A DNA stretch of 64,000 nucleotides from Myxococcus stipitatus DSM 14675 (GTDB lineage: Bacteria; Myxococcota; Myxococcia; Myxococcales; Myxococcaceae): NCBI RefSeq assembly GCF_000331735.1, contig NC_020126.1, forward strand, positions 6,156,501 through 6,220,500. The letters run 5' to 3'. Under the pieces are notes generated by a model. The model was not told where the DNA came from. It did no database searches and saw nothing but the letters and a program-made list of their open reading frames with translations. Below are positions 16,320 through 24,832 of this stretch, piece after piece (position 1 is the stretch's first letter; the number at the start of each line of letters is the position of its first letter). Made by a program: the position numbers and the translations under genes.

Positions 16320-17663
16320 CTATTCCTTGTGCCAGCAATACGGGACGGAGGCGAAGAAGTCCCCGGTCTCGCATTCCGAGTGGACGCCGCAGCCACCGCC
16401 ACAGAGCTGGCGATTGCCGCACGAGGTGCACTTGCCGCTCGTCTTCTTGCGGTCGCGGATGTCCTTGAACACCTGCGTCTCCATGATGTCCTCGAAGCGC
16501 TGCGTGAGGAGGCTGCCCAGCTTGAGCTGCGTGGGGTAGTAGCAGGGGAAGAGGTCGCCGTTGACGTCCACGCCGGAGATGGTGCGGCAGGACTGGCAGC
16601 CCACGCCCCACTCGATGGCCGTCCGCTCCGCGTCGGTGCGAGGCTGCTCCATGAAGGGCGTCCAGTCCCAGATGTCGAAGATGGGCAGCGTGGAGCCCAG
16701 GCCCTTGCGCACCGCCTCGATGGCGTGGCGGTACTTGAAGTCGTAGAAGCGCCGGTACTCCTCCGGGCTCAGGCCGACCTCCTTCCAGTACTGCGCCGCC
16801 GTGCCGGTCTTGATGACCGCGCGCATGTAGGGCGCCGCGCCCCAGCTCTCGATGAGCGCCTTCATCGACTCCATCTCGTCGATGTTCTGCTTCATCACGA
16901 CGAAGTTGACGATGACGAACATCCCGTGCTTCTGCGCGTTGTCGATGGCGCGCTTCGCCAGGTCTCCCGCCCGCCTGGCGCCGCGAATCTTCGCCGCCTT
17001 CTGGGGGTCCGCGCTGTCCAGGCTGACGAAGACGTGGCTCATGCCGTTGTCGGCGCAGAACCTCGCGTACTCTTCATCGAAGAGCAGCCCGTTGGTGGCC
17101 AGGGCATGGAAGTAGTTGTTCTTCCCCGCGTGGGCGATGAGCTCCTTGAGGTCCTTGCGCACGGTGGGCTCACCACCGAAGTAGATGTAGACACCGCGCC
17201 GGTTCTGCTTGCGCAGCGCGCCCTCCAGGTTGTCCTGGATGTTGATCCAGTCCTTGATGGGCAGGTCGTCCCGCTTGAACAGGTCGACCGCGCAGTGCTT
17301 GCACTGCTCATTGCAGCGGTCCGTCACGTACAGCGTGATGTGGTAGTTGCCGGGGAGGAACGCCTCGCCGAACTCCGCCCAGGACTTCTTGTACTGGTTG
17401 CGGATTTCATTGAGGTCGACGAAGCGGGCGGCGTCCAGGCCCAGGCCCTTGACCATCTTGACGCACTCGTCCTTGAACTGCTTGGGCGTGATTTCGAAGA
17501 GGGCCGCGACGAGGTCCGCCTCGCTCACCCAGCTCTCGTTCCGGTGGCGGCTCTGCGCCTCCGCCGCCTCACGGAGCTTGGGCTTGACGATGGGCCGGAA
17601 CACCATCGGAACCTGCGCGACAATCTTCGAGTACAGCGTCTCGATATTTGGCGACCATTCCAT
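16320..17663 (-). CDS. Radical SAM/SPASM protein with PCP_red-like N-terminus
   Basis: 447 residues. Residues 3-55 show a PCP_red-like pattern (W3, VPMVFR, REAAEAQSR, W45, L55). The radical SAM core has CNEQCKHC (C117, C121, C124) and FGGEPTVRKD (GGE motif). A SPASM-type C-terminus with many cysteines (GCQSC, FPCYYP, CTSCGNRQLCGGGC, PYC) should bind one or two auxiliary 4Fe-4S clusters. Such enzymes modify peptides, tetrapyrroles or other substrates. GAGGAG lies 6 bases before the ATG. The shared PCP_red-like module with the methyltransferase of this operon suggests a common docking partner or substrate carrier. Confidence 0.85.
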   Translation of the reverse strand: MEWSPNIETLYSKIVAQVPMVFRPIVKPKLREAAEAQSRHRNESWVSEADLVAALFEITPKQFKDECVKMVKGLGLDAARFVDLNEIRNQYKKSWAEFGEAFLPGNYHITLYVTDRCNEQCKHCAVDLFKRDDLPIKDWINIQDNLEGALRKQNRRGVYIYFGGEPTVRKDLKELIAHAGKNNYFHALATNGLLFDEEYARFCADNGMSHVFVSLDSADPQKAAKIRGARRAGDLAKRAIDNAQKHGMFVIVNFVVMKQNIDEMESMKALIESWGAAPYMRAVIKTGTAAQYWKEVGLSPEEYRRFYDFKYRHAIEAVRKGLGSTLPIFDIWDWTPFMEQPRTDAERTAIEWGVGCQSCRTISGVDVNGDLFPCYYPTQLKLGSLLTQRFEDIMETQVFKDIRDRKKTSGKCTSCGNRQLCGGGCGVHSECETGDFFASVPYCWHKE

Positions 17664-17710
17664 GCCGGTGCTCCTCTCGACTGCCCCGTGGCATCAACAC
17701 CCCAGCGTCT

Positions 17711-18592
17711 TCAAAACACCTGCATCAAGGCCGTCATCGTTCCGCTGTAGTCGTTCTCGATCTTGATGAAGGTCTCTTCCCGCGACACCGTCACGCTGTA
17801 GATGAAGTTGCGGCGCTCCGTCGCGAAGGGCACCCCCGCGGCGAACTGCCCGATGATGGGATGCAGATGCGTCGGGAGGAGGCCCGGCCCGGGTGCGATG
17901 ACGCCGAAGCACACGCGCTCGATGCGAGGCCGGTCCCACCGGAAGGTGAAGTAGATGGGCACGGCCCGCGTGCAGTGCTCGAGCAGCTCCTCACCCGGAC
18001 TCTCGAAGCCCAGCCCCCCGAGCAGGTCCGCGAGCTGCGCGGTGGAGAAGTGGCCGGGCCTGCACATGAAGTAGAGGTTGACGGAGCGGCTGCGGTAGTC
18101 GAGCGCGAAGAGGCTCAGGTCCGTCAGGTCATGCTCGACCAGGAAGCCCGAGTGCGCCTGGACGCTCTGGGGCAGCGACGGGAGCGTGCGCAGCACCTCG
18201 AGCGGCTGGGGTCGGTGGGGGAAGAAGGGCCAGATCTTCTCCACACCGTACGCGACGCCGAAGTCCAGGCCGTAGCCCAGGATGGGCACGTTGCGCTGGA
18301 CCTGCTCGAACAAGTCGTCGATGGGATGACCGCTGCGGTGGATGAGGCCCTCGGCGAGCGCCACCGCGTGGGGGTCCTCCGGAGTCTCCAGCTCCACGAA
18401 GCGCACGTTCAGCTCGCGCTTCTCCGGCTTCCGGGTGGAGGTGCGGAAGCTCACCGCGGAGCTTGTGAAGAACCGCGGATAGGACTTCAGGACGTTGCGA
18501 GTCACCTCCCGGGAAAAGGAGGCCCCCGCAAGCGCGGCGGCAGCCTCCACATCCGCACACAACCGCTCAAGTCCAAGCGACAGAGCTGGCAT
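17711..18592 (-). CDS. ABBA-type aromatic prenyltransferase (NphB/CloQ-like)
   Basis: 293 residues matching the soluble NphB/CloQ/Fnq26 (PTase_Orf2) group along most of its length: ELNVRFVELETPEDPHAVALA, GLIHRSGHPIDDLFEQVQ, FGVAYGVEKIWPFFP, a segment with DYRSRSVNLYF (basic and aromatic residues for the diphosphate), IYFTFRWDRPRIERVCFGVI and a final NFIYSVTVSREETFIKIE. These metal-independent barrels attach dimethylallyl, geranyl or farnesyl groups to phenols, indoles, phenazines or quinones. GAGG lies just before the ATG. It is the first gene of the 18.5-kb operon, behind the divergent promoter region. It is the strongest clue that the product is a prenylated aromatic. Confidence 0.88.
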   Translation of the reverse strand: MPALSLGLERLCADVEAAAALAGASFSREVTRNVLKSYPRFFTSSAVSFRTSTRKPEKRELNVRFVELETPEDPHAVALAEGLIHRSGHPIDDLFEQVQRNVPILGYGLDFGVAYGVEKIWPFFPHRPQPLEVLRTLPSLPQSVQAHSGFLVEHDLTDLSLFALDYRSRSVNLYFMCRPGHFSTAQLADLLGGLGFESPGEELLEHCTRAVPIYFTFRWDRPRIERVCFGVIAPGPGLLPTHLHPIIGQFAAGVPFATERRNFIYSVTVSREETFIKIENDYSGTMTALMQVF

Positions 18593-18849
18593 GGAGCCTC
18601 TGAGGAATGGTCAGACACGTCGGTGCCGCGTGGACTTGTCTACACAAATGCGGCGCACGCCGTTCAACACAAGGACCCGGAGTGTGTATCACTTCACGCG
18701 AGCTGGTCCGTGAGTGCGAGCCACTATCCGCCACTGCACGGACGACATGCCCCACGGGGCAGGCCCGGAGCGTCCCGGTGTGAAGTCCTGCTTGCCAGAC
18801 TCCCACCCCCTGCTCTAGCCAGGGTGTCCTTCGTCATCCTGATCACGGC
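18593..18849. promoter_or_regulatory. Divergent promoter region between prenyltransferase and SplB-like genes
   Basis: A 257-base spacer with no gene. Toward the minus-strand operon a weak promoter candidate is TTGAAC (18662-18667), a 17-base spacer, then TGTAGA (18639-18644). It overlaps a near-palindrome TTGTCTACACAA (18636-18647) in which five of six base pairs match, so a repressor could cover the -10. The core GTCTACACA also occurs at 37417-37425 upstream of the steroid-block hydratase. No regulator gene for it is visible in the window. Confidence 0.4.
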
Positions 18850-20049
18850 ATGAAGCTCACGTTCGAGGAAACCCAGCCCCGCCAGGTGGTCCACGTGCAC
18901 AAGCGCGTGGACGGCCCGTGGTTCTGGACGCGCTACAGCGCGCACCCGTATGTGGGCTGTCGCAGCGGCTGCACCTTCTGCTACCTGCGGGGCGGCCACT
19001 ATCTGGGGAAGCGGGACCCGGCCACCTTCGACACGCTCATCCAGGTGAAGACGAACGTGGTGGAGCGGCTGCGCTTCGAGCTGTCCCGGCTGGAGCGGGA
19101 TGTGCTCGCGTGTGGCGACTGGCAGCAGCCCGCGGAGGACCGCTACCGGCTGTCGCGCCAGATGTTGGAGGTGGCGCACGAGCTCTCCTTCCCCGTGTTC
19201 ATCGTGGAGCGCTCCCCGCTCCTGGAGCGGGACCTGGACCTGCTGAAGGCGCTGAGCCGGCGGAGCTGGGTGGGGGTGGTCCTCAGCTTCAGCAACCTCT
19301 CGCCTGGACTGAAGGCCGCCTTCGAGCCACGCAGCCCGGGCCTCCAGCGCCGGCTCCAGTGCATGGAGCGGCTCGCCTCCGCGGGCATCCTGGTGGGTGC
19401 GTCACTCATGCCCATCATCCCCTTCGTGGGAGACGACACCGCGCACCTGGACGAGGCGGTCCGGATGACGGCGGCGCATGGCGGCAGGTTCGTCCTCGGT
19501 GCGGGCATGAGCATGGAGGGGACCCAGGCCGCGCTCACCTGGGAGGCGGCCGGGAAGCTGGACCCGGAGCTGCCGGAGCGCTGGCGGAAGCTGTACGGCA
19601 CGGAGCCGGATGGCACGCCGAGCTCCAGCGCGCCCCGGGAGTACAAGGCCCGGCTGGGGCAGCGGGTGCGGGAGCTGTGCGAGCGCCACGGGCTGCTCTC
19701 ACGCATGCCCCGGTACATCCCGGACGGACCGCTCGCGGTGAACAAGTGGGTCGCGGAGCGGCTCTTCCTGCGGTGCTGGGAGCTGGACCTGGAGCTGGCC
19801 AGTCCCTCCCGTGTCTGGGCCTACCGGAAGGCCGCGTGGACGGTGGATGTGTTGCCTCGGAGCCTCGTGGATATCCACCAGCAGCAGCCGGGCACGGGGC
19901 TGCGGCGTCTGCCGGAGATGAGCGAGGTCGTGGCCCGGGACATCGAGCGCTGGCTGCTGGAGTGGCCCGCGCGGCGCAAGGAGCGCGTCCGGGCCACCAG
20001 TCCCTCTACATTGGGGCCGTTGTTCGACGCTCCCGAGGAGAAGCCATGA
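18850..20049 (+). CDS. SplB-like radical SAM protein
   Basis: 399 residues with the radical SAM motif CRSGCTFCY (about residues 38-46) after YSAHPYVGC, as in the spore-photoproduct-lyase-like 'PA0069/Rv2578c' family. VFIVERSPLLERDLDLL and SFSNLSPGLKAAFEP follow where this family carries its SAM and substrate loops. No true spore photoproduct lyase role should be assumed; most family members have no assigned reaction. Its stop overlaps the next gene's ATG (ATGA), linking it to a HEAT-repeat protein. It is transcribed away from the biosynthetic operon and may be unrelated to it. Confidence 0.8.
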   Translation: MKLTFEETQPRQVVHVHKRVDGPWFWTRYSAHPYVGCRSGCTFCYLRGGHYLGKRDPATFDTLIQVKTNVVERLRFELSRLERDVLACGDWQQPAEDRYRLSRQMLEVAHELSFPVFIVERSPLLERDLDLLKALSRRSWVGVVLSFSNLSPGLKAAFEPRSPGLQRRLQCMERLASAGILVGASLMPIIPFVGDDTAHLDEAVRMTAAHGGRFVLGAGMSMEGTQAALTWEAAGKLDPELPERWRKLYGTEPDGTPSSSAPREYKARLGQRVRELCERHGLLSRMPRYIPDGPLAVNKWVAERLFLRCWELDLELASPSRVWAYRKAAWTVDVLPRSLVDIHQQQPGTGLRRLPEMSEVVARDIERWLLEWPARRKERVRATSPSTLGPLFDAPEEKP

Positions 20050-20591
20050 TTACGAAGGTATCGGACGTGAAGACCTTGGTGGCGGCCGGCAAGGAGAACC
20101 CGAAGGCGGTGTTCGGGGACATCCACGCCCTGGCCGCGAGCGACGACTGGAAGGTCCGCGAGGTGGCGGCGACGGCGCTGGTGGAGCTGGCCAAGAAGCA
20201 CCCCGACGCGGTGCTGGGAGAGGTGCGCAAGTGGGCGCGGGCCTCGGATGAGAACGTCCGCCGGGCATCCAGTGAGGGCCTGCGGGGACTGGCGCGCACG
20301 CAGTTCGAGAGCGTGGTCCCCATCCTCGAGATGCTGAACGCGGACTCCAGCCTGTACGTCCGCAAGTCCGTCGCGAACCTGCTCCGCGATGGCAGCAAGA
20401 AGAACCCCGCGCTCGTGCTGGACTTGTGCGCGCGGTGGCTGGGCGCCAGCAAGGGGGACTCCAACACCCGGTGGATCGTCACCAACGGCCTGGCCAAGGT
20501 GCGCGAGACGGAGCCCGCGAAGGTCGATGCGTTGCTCGGGCCCGCGCCCGAGAAGAAGGCGGCGGCGAAGAAGGTGGCGGCGAAGAAGTAG
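20046..20591 (+). CDS. HEAT-repeat protein with lysine-rich tail
   Basis: 181 residues built of alpha-helical repeats (for example DDWKVREVAATALVELAKKHP, DENVRRASSEGLRGLART, DSSLYVRKSVANLLRDGSKK), resembling the DNA-alkylation-repair/HEAT superfamily, and ending in a histone-like Lys/Ala tail (KKAAAKKVAAKK). The fold and basic tail suggest nucleic-acid or protein binding. It is translationally coupled to the SplB-like gene. If that enzyme acts on DNA, this protein could be its DNA-binding partner, which is an inference. Confidence 0.75.
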   Translation: MITKVSDVKTLVAAGKENPKAVFGDIHALAASDDWKVREVAATALVELAKKHPDAVLGEVRKWARASDENVRRASSEGLRGLARTQFESVVPILEMLNADSSLYVRKSVANLLRDGSKKNPALVLDLCARWLGASKGDSNTRWIVTNGLAKVRETEPAKVDALLGPAPEKKAAAKKVAAKK

Positions 20592-20637
20592 CGTCAGTGG
20601 TGATCGCGGTTCCCCATGAAGTGGAGTGGAGGAGCGA

Positions 20638-21408
20638 ATGGCCTCGCGTTCCCTGCGGTCCGTTGTCATGGAGCTCCTGGAGGACGGCTTCGGCCGGGCC
20701 GACAGGTCGGTCTTCGAGCGGCTGGTCGCCGAGGACTACATCCAGCACAACCCCTTCATGCCCTCGGGTCGCGCGGGATTGGTGGGGCTGCTGGAGGAGC
20801 TGAAGCACATCCCCGACAACCGCTTCATCCCGCTGCGCTTCCTGGAGGACGGCGACCTGGTCCTCGTCCACAGCGAGTGGCTCTCCGGCGGACTGAAGCG
20901 GGCCGTGTTCGACTTGTTCCGCCTGCGTGACGGCCAGCTCGTGGAGCACTGGGACGCGATGCAGGAACAGCCGCCCGCGTCCACGCTCGGCCGCACCATG
21001 GTCGATGGACCCACGGCGGTGAAGGACCTGGAGCGCACCGCCGACAACAAGGCCCTGGTCGCGCGCTTCCTCGACACCGCGCTGGTGTCGGGTCAGCTCG
21101 GAGCCCTTCACGGGTTCTTCGATGGGGACCGCTTCATCCAGCACAGCCCCGGAGTCGAGGACGGCGTGAGCGGCTTCGTCTCACACCTCCAGGCGCTCGC
21201 GGCCCGGGGCGACCGCATGCGCTACGAGCGTGTCCACCGTGTCGTCGGCGAAGGCCACTTCGTGTTCGCGCAATCCGAGGGCGAACTCGGCGGCAAGCGG
21301 CGGGCCTTCTACGACTTGTTCCGCGTCGAGGATGGGAAGCTCGCCGAGCACTGGGCTGTCCACCAGTCCATCCCGGACACGCTGACTCACGGCAACGGGA
21401 TGTTCTGA
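20638..21408 (+). CDS. Double SnoaL-like (NTF2-fold) protein
   Basis: 256 residues made of two similar halves, each with the pattern FLEDG/VVGEGHFVFxxSEW.. followed by FDLFRLRDGQLVEHWDAMQ or YDLFRVEDGKLAEHWAVHQ, typical of SnoaL-like polyketide cyclase/ketosteroid-isomerase-type cone folds. The ATG at 20638 is preferred over an upstream GTG (20626) because GGAGGAG lies between them. The function is unknown; stand-alone SnoaL-like proteins are often stress-related. The 3' end overlaps the convergent P450 gene by 22 bases. Confidence 0.8.
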   Translation: MASRSLRSVVMELLEDGFGRADRSVFERLVAEDYIQHNPFMPSGRAGLVGLLEELKHIPDNRFIPLRFLEDGDLVLVHSEWLSGGLKRAVFDLFRLRDGQLVEHWDAMQEQPPASTLGRTMVDGPTAVKDLERTADNKALVARFLDTALVSGQLGALHGFFDGDRFIQHSPGVEDGVSGFVSHLQALAARGDRMRYERVHRVVGEGHFVFAQSEGELGGKRRAFYDLFRVEDGKLAEHWAVHQSIPDTLTHGNGMF

Positions 21409-22619
21409 GGCGGGAAGACGACGGGAAGGGACTCGATGCCCATGGACATGAGGTTGCGTCCATACGTCAGCATGGACCGAGGCACCTTCAGCTCGAGGCG
21501 AGGCAAGCGGGAGAGGACACCGCGAAAGGCCACGCGCAGCTCCAGCCGCGCGAGCGCCGCGCCGATGCAGTAGTGGGCGCCATGACCGAACGCCAGGTTG
21601 TGGCCCCGCTCGACTTCGCGGCGCAGGTCCAGGCGGTCCGGCTCCGAGAAGACCGCGGGGTCCCGGCAGGCCGCGGCCGGTGAGTAGAGCACCACGTCCC
21701 CCGCCGCGAGCGTCTTCTCCCGCAGCTCCAGGTCCACGCGAACGACCCGGGCGACGAACACGGCGGGTGCGCAGAAGCGGAGGATCTCCTCCGTCGCGCC
21801 CGGCAGCAGGTCTGGGTTCTCCCGCAGGAGCTCCATCTGCTCGGGATGGTCCAGCAGCGCGAGGATGCCTCGGCTGATGCCCATGCTGACCGTGTCGATG
21901 CCACCGCCGACGATGGACATGCACGTCGCGAGCACCTCCGGATGGGTGAGCCCGCTCCGGTCCAGGTCGGCGATGCGCGAGAGCAGGTCGTCGCCGGGCT
22001 GCTGCCGTCGCTGGACCACCAGCCCGTCCAGGTAGTCCGCGAACCGGGTGAGCTCGAGGAAGTTCTCCCGGCGCTCCTCGCGGGTGAGCAAGGGGTCGCT
22101 GATGCGCGTGGTGGCGGCGGCCCAGCCGGACAGCGGCTCCCGGTCTCCCTCGGGGATGCCGAAAAGGCCAGAGGCCACCGCCTCGACGGCGAGCGGACGA
22201 CCCAGGCCCGCGACCAGGTCCAGCTCGCCGCCCGACGCCGCCCGGCGCAGCAGCCCATCCACGTAGTGCTGGAGCCCGGTCTCCAGGCGGTGGATGGCCC
22301 CGGGCGTGAAGTAAGGGGCGATGGCGGTGCGCAGCCGCGTGTGCACCGCGCCATCCGCCATGCCCAGGTTCGTGCCGATGCGGTGCTCCGTCCTCCGAGG
22401 CCCCATCGCTCCCGCGTGCTTGCCCACCAGCACCGACAGCGTGTCGTTGCTGAAGTGAGTCACATCCGTCGCGGCGCGGCGGACGTCGTCGTACCGCGTG
22501 AGGACCCAGGCGTTGAGCCGAGGGCTGAAGTGAACGGGGTCCCGCTCCCTCAACCAGCCGAGCCAACGATGGGGGTCCGCGCGGAACGCGGGATGCGCGG
22601 GATTGAAGTCGGGCTCCAT
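21387..22619 (-). CDS. Cytochrome P450
   Basis: A 410-residue soluble P450 with heme loop FGHGAHYCIG, ExxR as EILR and a normal acid/Thr pair in the I-helix (GGGIDTVS). NLGMADGAVHTRLRTAIAPYFTPGA corresponds to the C-helix region. It is paired with an SCP2 lipid-binding protein gene directly upstream (9 bases apart), which points to a hydrophobic substrate. Lying at the edge of the steroid block, it could hydroxylate a sterol ring or side chain, but its sequence is not clearly of the CYP125/142 type. The 3' end overlaps the SnoaL-like gene on the other strand. Confidence 0.9.
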   Translation of the reverse strand: MEPDFNPAHPAFRADPHRWLGWLRERDPVHFSPRLNAWVLTRYDDVRRAATDVTHFSNDTLSVLVGKHAGAMGPRRTEHRIGTNLGMADGAVHTRLRTAIAPYFTPGAIHRLETGLQHYVDGLLRRAASGGELDLVAGLGRPLAVEAVASGLFGIPEGDREPLSGWAAATTRISDPLLTREERRENFLELTRFADYLDGLVVQRRQQPGDDLLSRIADLDRSGLTHPEVLATCMSIVGGGIDTVSMGISRGILALLDHPEQMELLRENPDLLPGATEEILRFCAPAVFVARVVRVDLELREKTLAAGDVVLYSPAAACRDPAVFSEPDRLDLRREVERGHNLAFGHGAHYCIGAALARLELRVAFRGVLSRLPRLELKVPRSMLTYGRNLMSMGIESLPVVFPPQNIPLP

Positions 22620-22628
22620 GGCCGCGCG

Positions 22629-22964
22629 TCAGGCCCCTTGCGGGAAGATGGCTTGCAGCTTCTGCGCGAGCATCATGTTGCCCGTCACCTTGAGGCTCCC
22701 GCTCATGAAGGCCATCATCCCGTTGAGGTCTCCATTCGCCATCTTGAGGTACTCCTGCGCGTTCATCTGGAGCGTCGCGGTGGGCGAAGCCGCGGGCCCC
22801 TCGTGCACCGCCATCGTCCCGTCGGCGACCTCCACGTGGTAGGTGCCGCCCCCATCCCCAGGCAGGTTGAACTGGAACACCGCGTTGACACCCTTGGACG
22901 CCCCCGTCACGAAGCGGGCGGGCAGCGTATCGAAGTATTCTTTGACACTGGAAACGCGTGGCAT
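22629..22964 (-). CDS. SCP2 sterol-binding domain protein
   Basis: 111 residues that form a single SCP2 domain: VNAVFQFNLPGDGGGTYHVEVADG, then ASPTATLQMNAQEYLKMANG, MMAFMSGSLKVTGNMMLAQKL. SCP2 proteins bind sterols or acyl-CoAs and often accompany thiolases and sterol-degrading enzymes. The ATG at 22964 follows an AGGAGG 7 bases upstream. It is co-transcribed with the P450 and divergent from an acyl-CoA synthetase gene, fitting a role as soluble carrier for the steroid block. Confidence 0.88.
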   Translation of the reverse strand: MPRVSSVKEYFDTLPARFVTGASKGVNAVFQFNLPGDGGGTYHVEVADGTMAVHEGPAASPTATLQMNAQEYLKMANGDLNGMMAFMSGSLKVTGNMMLAQKLQAIFPQGA

Positions 22965-23162
22965 TGCGGGCCTCCTGGGAAGACCCTTCAAGTGCCAGTG
23001 CCCTGGTGAACACGTCAAGACAGACTCCAGTGCATGTCTTTGGATGGAATCGGACCTTGGGTGAGCGCCTTCGCCCGGAAGGTGACACTCGCGCCGGGGC
23101 GTCTGACTTGTCGACGACACCCGGGGCCTACCCTGCGGGACCCGCGTCGGCTGGAGGTCCCC

Positions 23163-24737
23163 ATGCAAGGCCTCAACTTCTGGGAGCTCGCCCAGCGGGC
23201 CCCGTCGCATCCGGCGGTCATCGGGCCGGATGGGCACGTCACCACCGCGGGGGCCCTCCTCCGCGCGGCGAATCAACTGGTCCACGGCCTCCGCGCGCGG
23301 GGACTCCGGCGCGGTGACACCCTCGCGGTGGTGCTGAAGAACGAGCTGGCCATGCTGGAGCTGTTCATGGCCGCCTGGCAGGCGGGTTGGTATCTCACCC
23401 CCATCAACACCCACCTCACCGCGCACGAAATCGCATACATCCTGAAGGACTGCGAGGCGCGGGCCGTCTTCTGCAGCGACCGCACCGCGGACGTCACCCG
23501 GAAGTCGCTGGCGCTGCTCGGACGGACGGAGCAGGACTGCTTCGCCACCTGCGAGATTCCGGGCCTGGAGTCCTACGCCGCGCTCAAGGCCCACCAGCCC
23601 GAGGACCTTCCACCGGAGCGCTCCGCCGGCGCCACGATGACCTATACCTCCGGCACGGCGGGCCAGCCCAAGGGCGTGCGCCGTCCGCTCTCCCCCGCCC
23701 CACCCGAGCGCGTCGGAGAGAGCTTCGCTTCATTCCTGGGGTTGTTCGGGATTACCCCGGGCGACGGCGGGGTCCACCTCACCACGTCGCCGCTGTACCA
23801 CACGGCCGTCCTCAACTTCTGTACCAATCACTTGCACTTCGGCCACACGGTGGTGCTGATGGACAAGTGGACGCCAGAGGGCACGCTCGAGCTCATCGCG
23901 CGTCACCGGGTGACGACGACGCACATGGTGCCCACGCTGTTCCATCGCCTCCTCGCGCTGCCCGAGGACGTGAAGCGAAAGGCCGATGTGTCCTCGCTGC
24001 GGCAGGTCATCCACGGCGCCGCACCCTGCTCCGTCGAGGTGAAGCGGGCGATGCTCGGGTGGTGGGGCCACGTCATCTATGAGTACTACGCGGCCACCGA
24101 GGGCGGCGGCACGCTGGCCACCCCGGAGCAATGGCTCGCGCACCCGGGCACCGTGGGCAGGGCCTGGCCGATGTCGACGCTGCTGGTGCTCCGGGACGAT
24201 GGGACCCCGTGTGAGCCGGGTGAGGTCGGCATCCTCTACCTGCGCATGGGCTCGCACCGGTTCGAGTACCACAAGGCCCGGGAGAAGACGGACTCCGCCT
24301 GGCGGGGGGACTTCTTCACCGTGGGGGACGCGGGCTACCTCGACGCCGAGGGCTTCCTGTATCTCTGCGACCGCAAGAGCGACTTCATCATCTCGGGGGG
24401 CGTGAACATCTACCCCGCGGAGATAGAGATGGCGCTGAGCGGCCATCCGAAGGTCGCGGACGCCGCCATCTTCGGCGTTCCGGATGAGGACTGGGGCGAG
24501 CGCATCAAGGCCGTCATCGAGCCCATGCCTGGTGTCCAGCCCGGTCCGGAGCTCGTCGCGGAGTTGCTCGCGTTCTGCCGGGAGCGCCTGGCGTCGTTCA
24601 AGTGCCCCAACTCCTTCGACTTCACCGACGCCCTGCCTCGGGACCCCAATGGCAAGCTCATGAAGCGCAAGCTGCGCGACCCGTATTGGCAAGCGCCCCC
24701 GGGCGCCAAGGGAATGCCCGGTAGTCTCCAATCGTGA
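23163..24737 (+). CDS. Acyl-CoA synthetase (FadD-like)
   Basis: 524 residues of the AMP-forming ligase superfamily: P-loop YTSGTAGQPKGVRR (about 160-173), YYAATEGGG, the GDAGYLDAEGFLYLCDR core and GGVNIYPAEIE hinge, and the C-terminal Lys in DPNGKLMKRK. It activates carboxylic acids as CoA thioesters. GGAGGT precedes the ATG. It heads a 10-kb plus-strand operon of beta-oxidation-like genes and is divergent from the SCP2 gene. It differs in sequence from the FadD19-like enzyme further down, so it may activate a different steroid acid or a side-chain fragment. Confidence 0.88.
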   Translation: MQGLNFWELAQRAPSHPAVIGPDGHVTTAGALLRAANQLVHGLRARGLRRGDTLAVVLKNELAMLELFMAAWQAGWYLTPINTHLTAHEIAYILKDCEARAVFCSDRTADVTRKSLALLGRTEQDCFATCEIPGLESYAALKAHQPEDLPPERSAGATMTYTSGTAGQPKGVRRPLSPAPPERVGESFASFLGLFGITPGDGGVHLTTSPLYHTAVLNFCTNHLHFGHTVVLMDKWTPEGTLELIARHRVTTTHMVPTLFHRLLALPEDVKRKADVSSLRQVIHGAAPCSVEVKRAMLGWWGHVIYEYYAATEGGGTLATPEQWLAHPGTVGRAWPMSTLLVLRDDGTPCEPGEVGILYLRMGSHRFEYHKAREKTDSAWRGDFFTVGDAGYLDAEGFLYLCDRKSDFIISGGVNIYPAEIEMALSGHPKVADAAIFGVPDEDWGERIKAVIEPMPGVQPGPELVAELLAFCRERLASFKCPNSFDFTDALPRDPNGKLMKRKLRDPYWQAPPGAKGMPGSLQS

Positions 24738-24832
24738 GCGCCGTCCGTCGACCCGCGTTGGATATCCATCCATCATTTCCTTCCACCCGAGCCCGCATGG
24801 GCGTTCGGAATCACGCCAGTCCTCGATGAGCC

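Noticed and set aside
16320..17663. Radical SAM/SPASM enzyme as heme d1/AhbC-D-type heme synthesis enzyme
   Set aside because: No other alternative-heme gene is near, and the operon context is specialised metabolism.
18850..20049. True spore photoproduct lyase
   Set aside because: The sequence fits the broader SplB-like family, most members of which are not photoproduct lyases.
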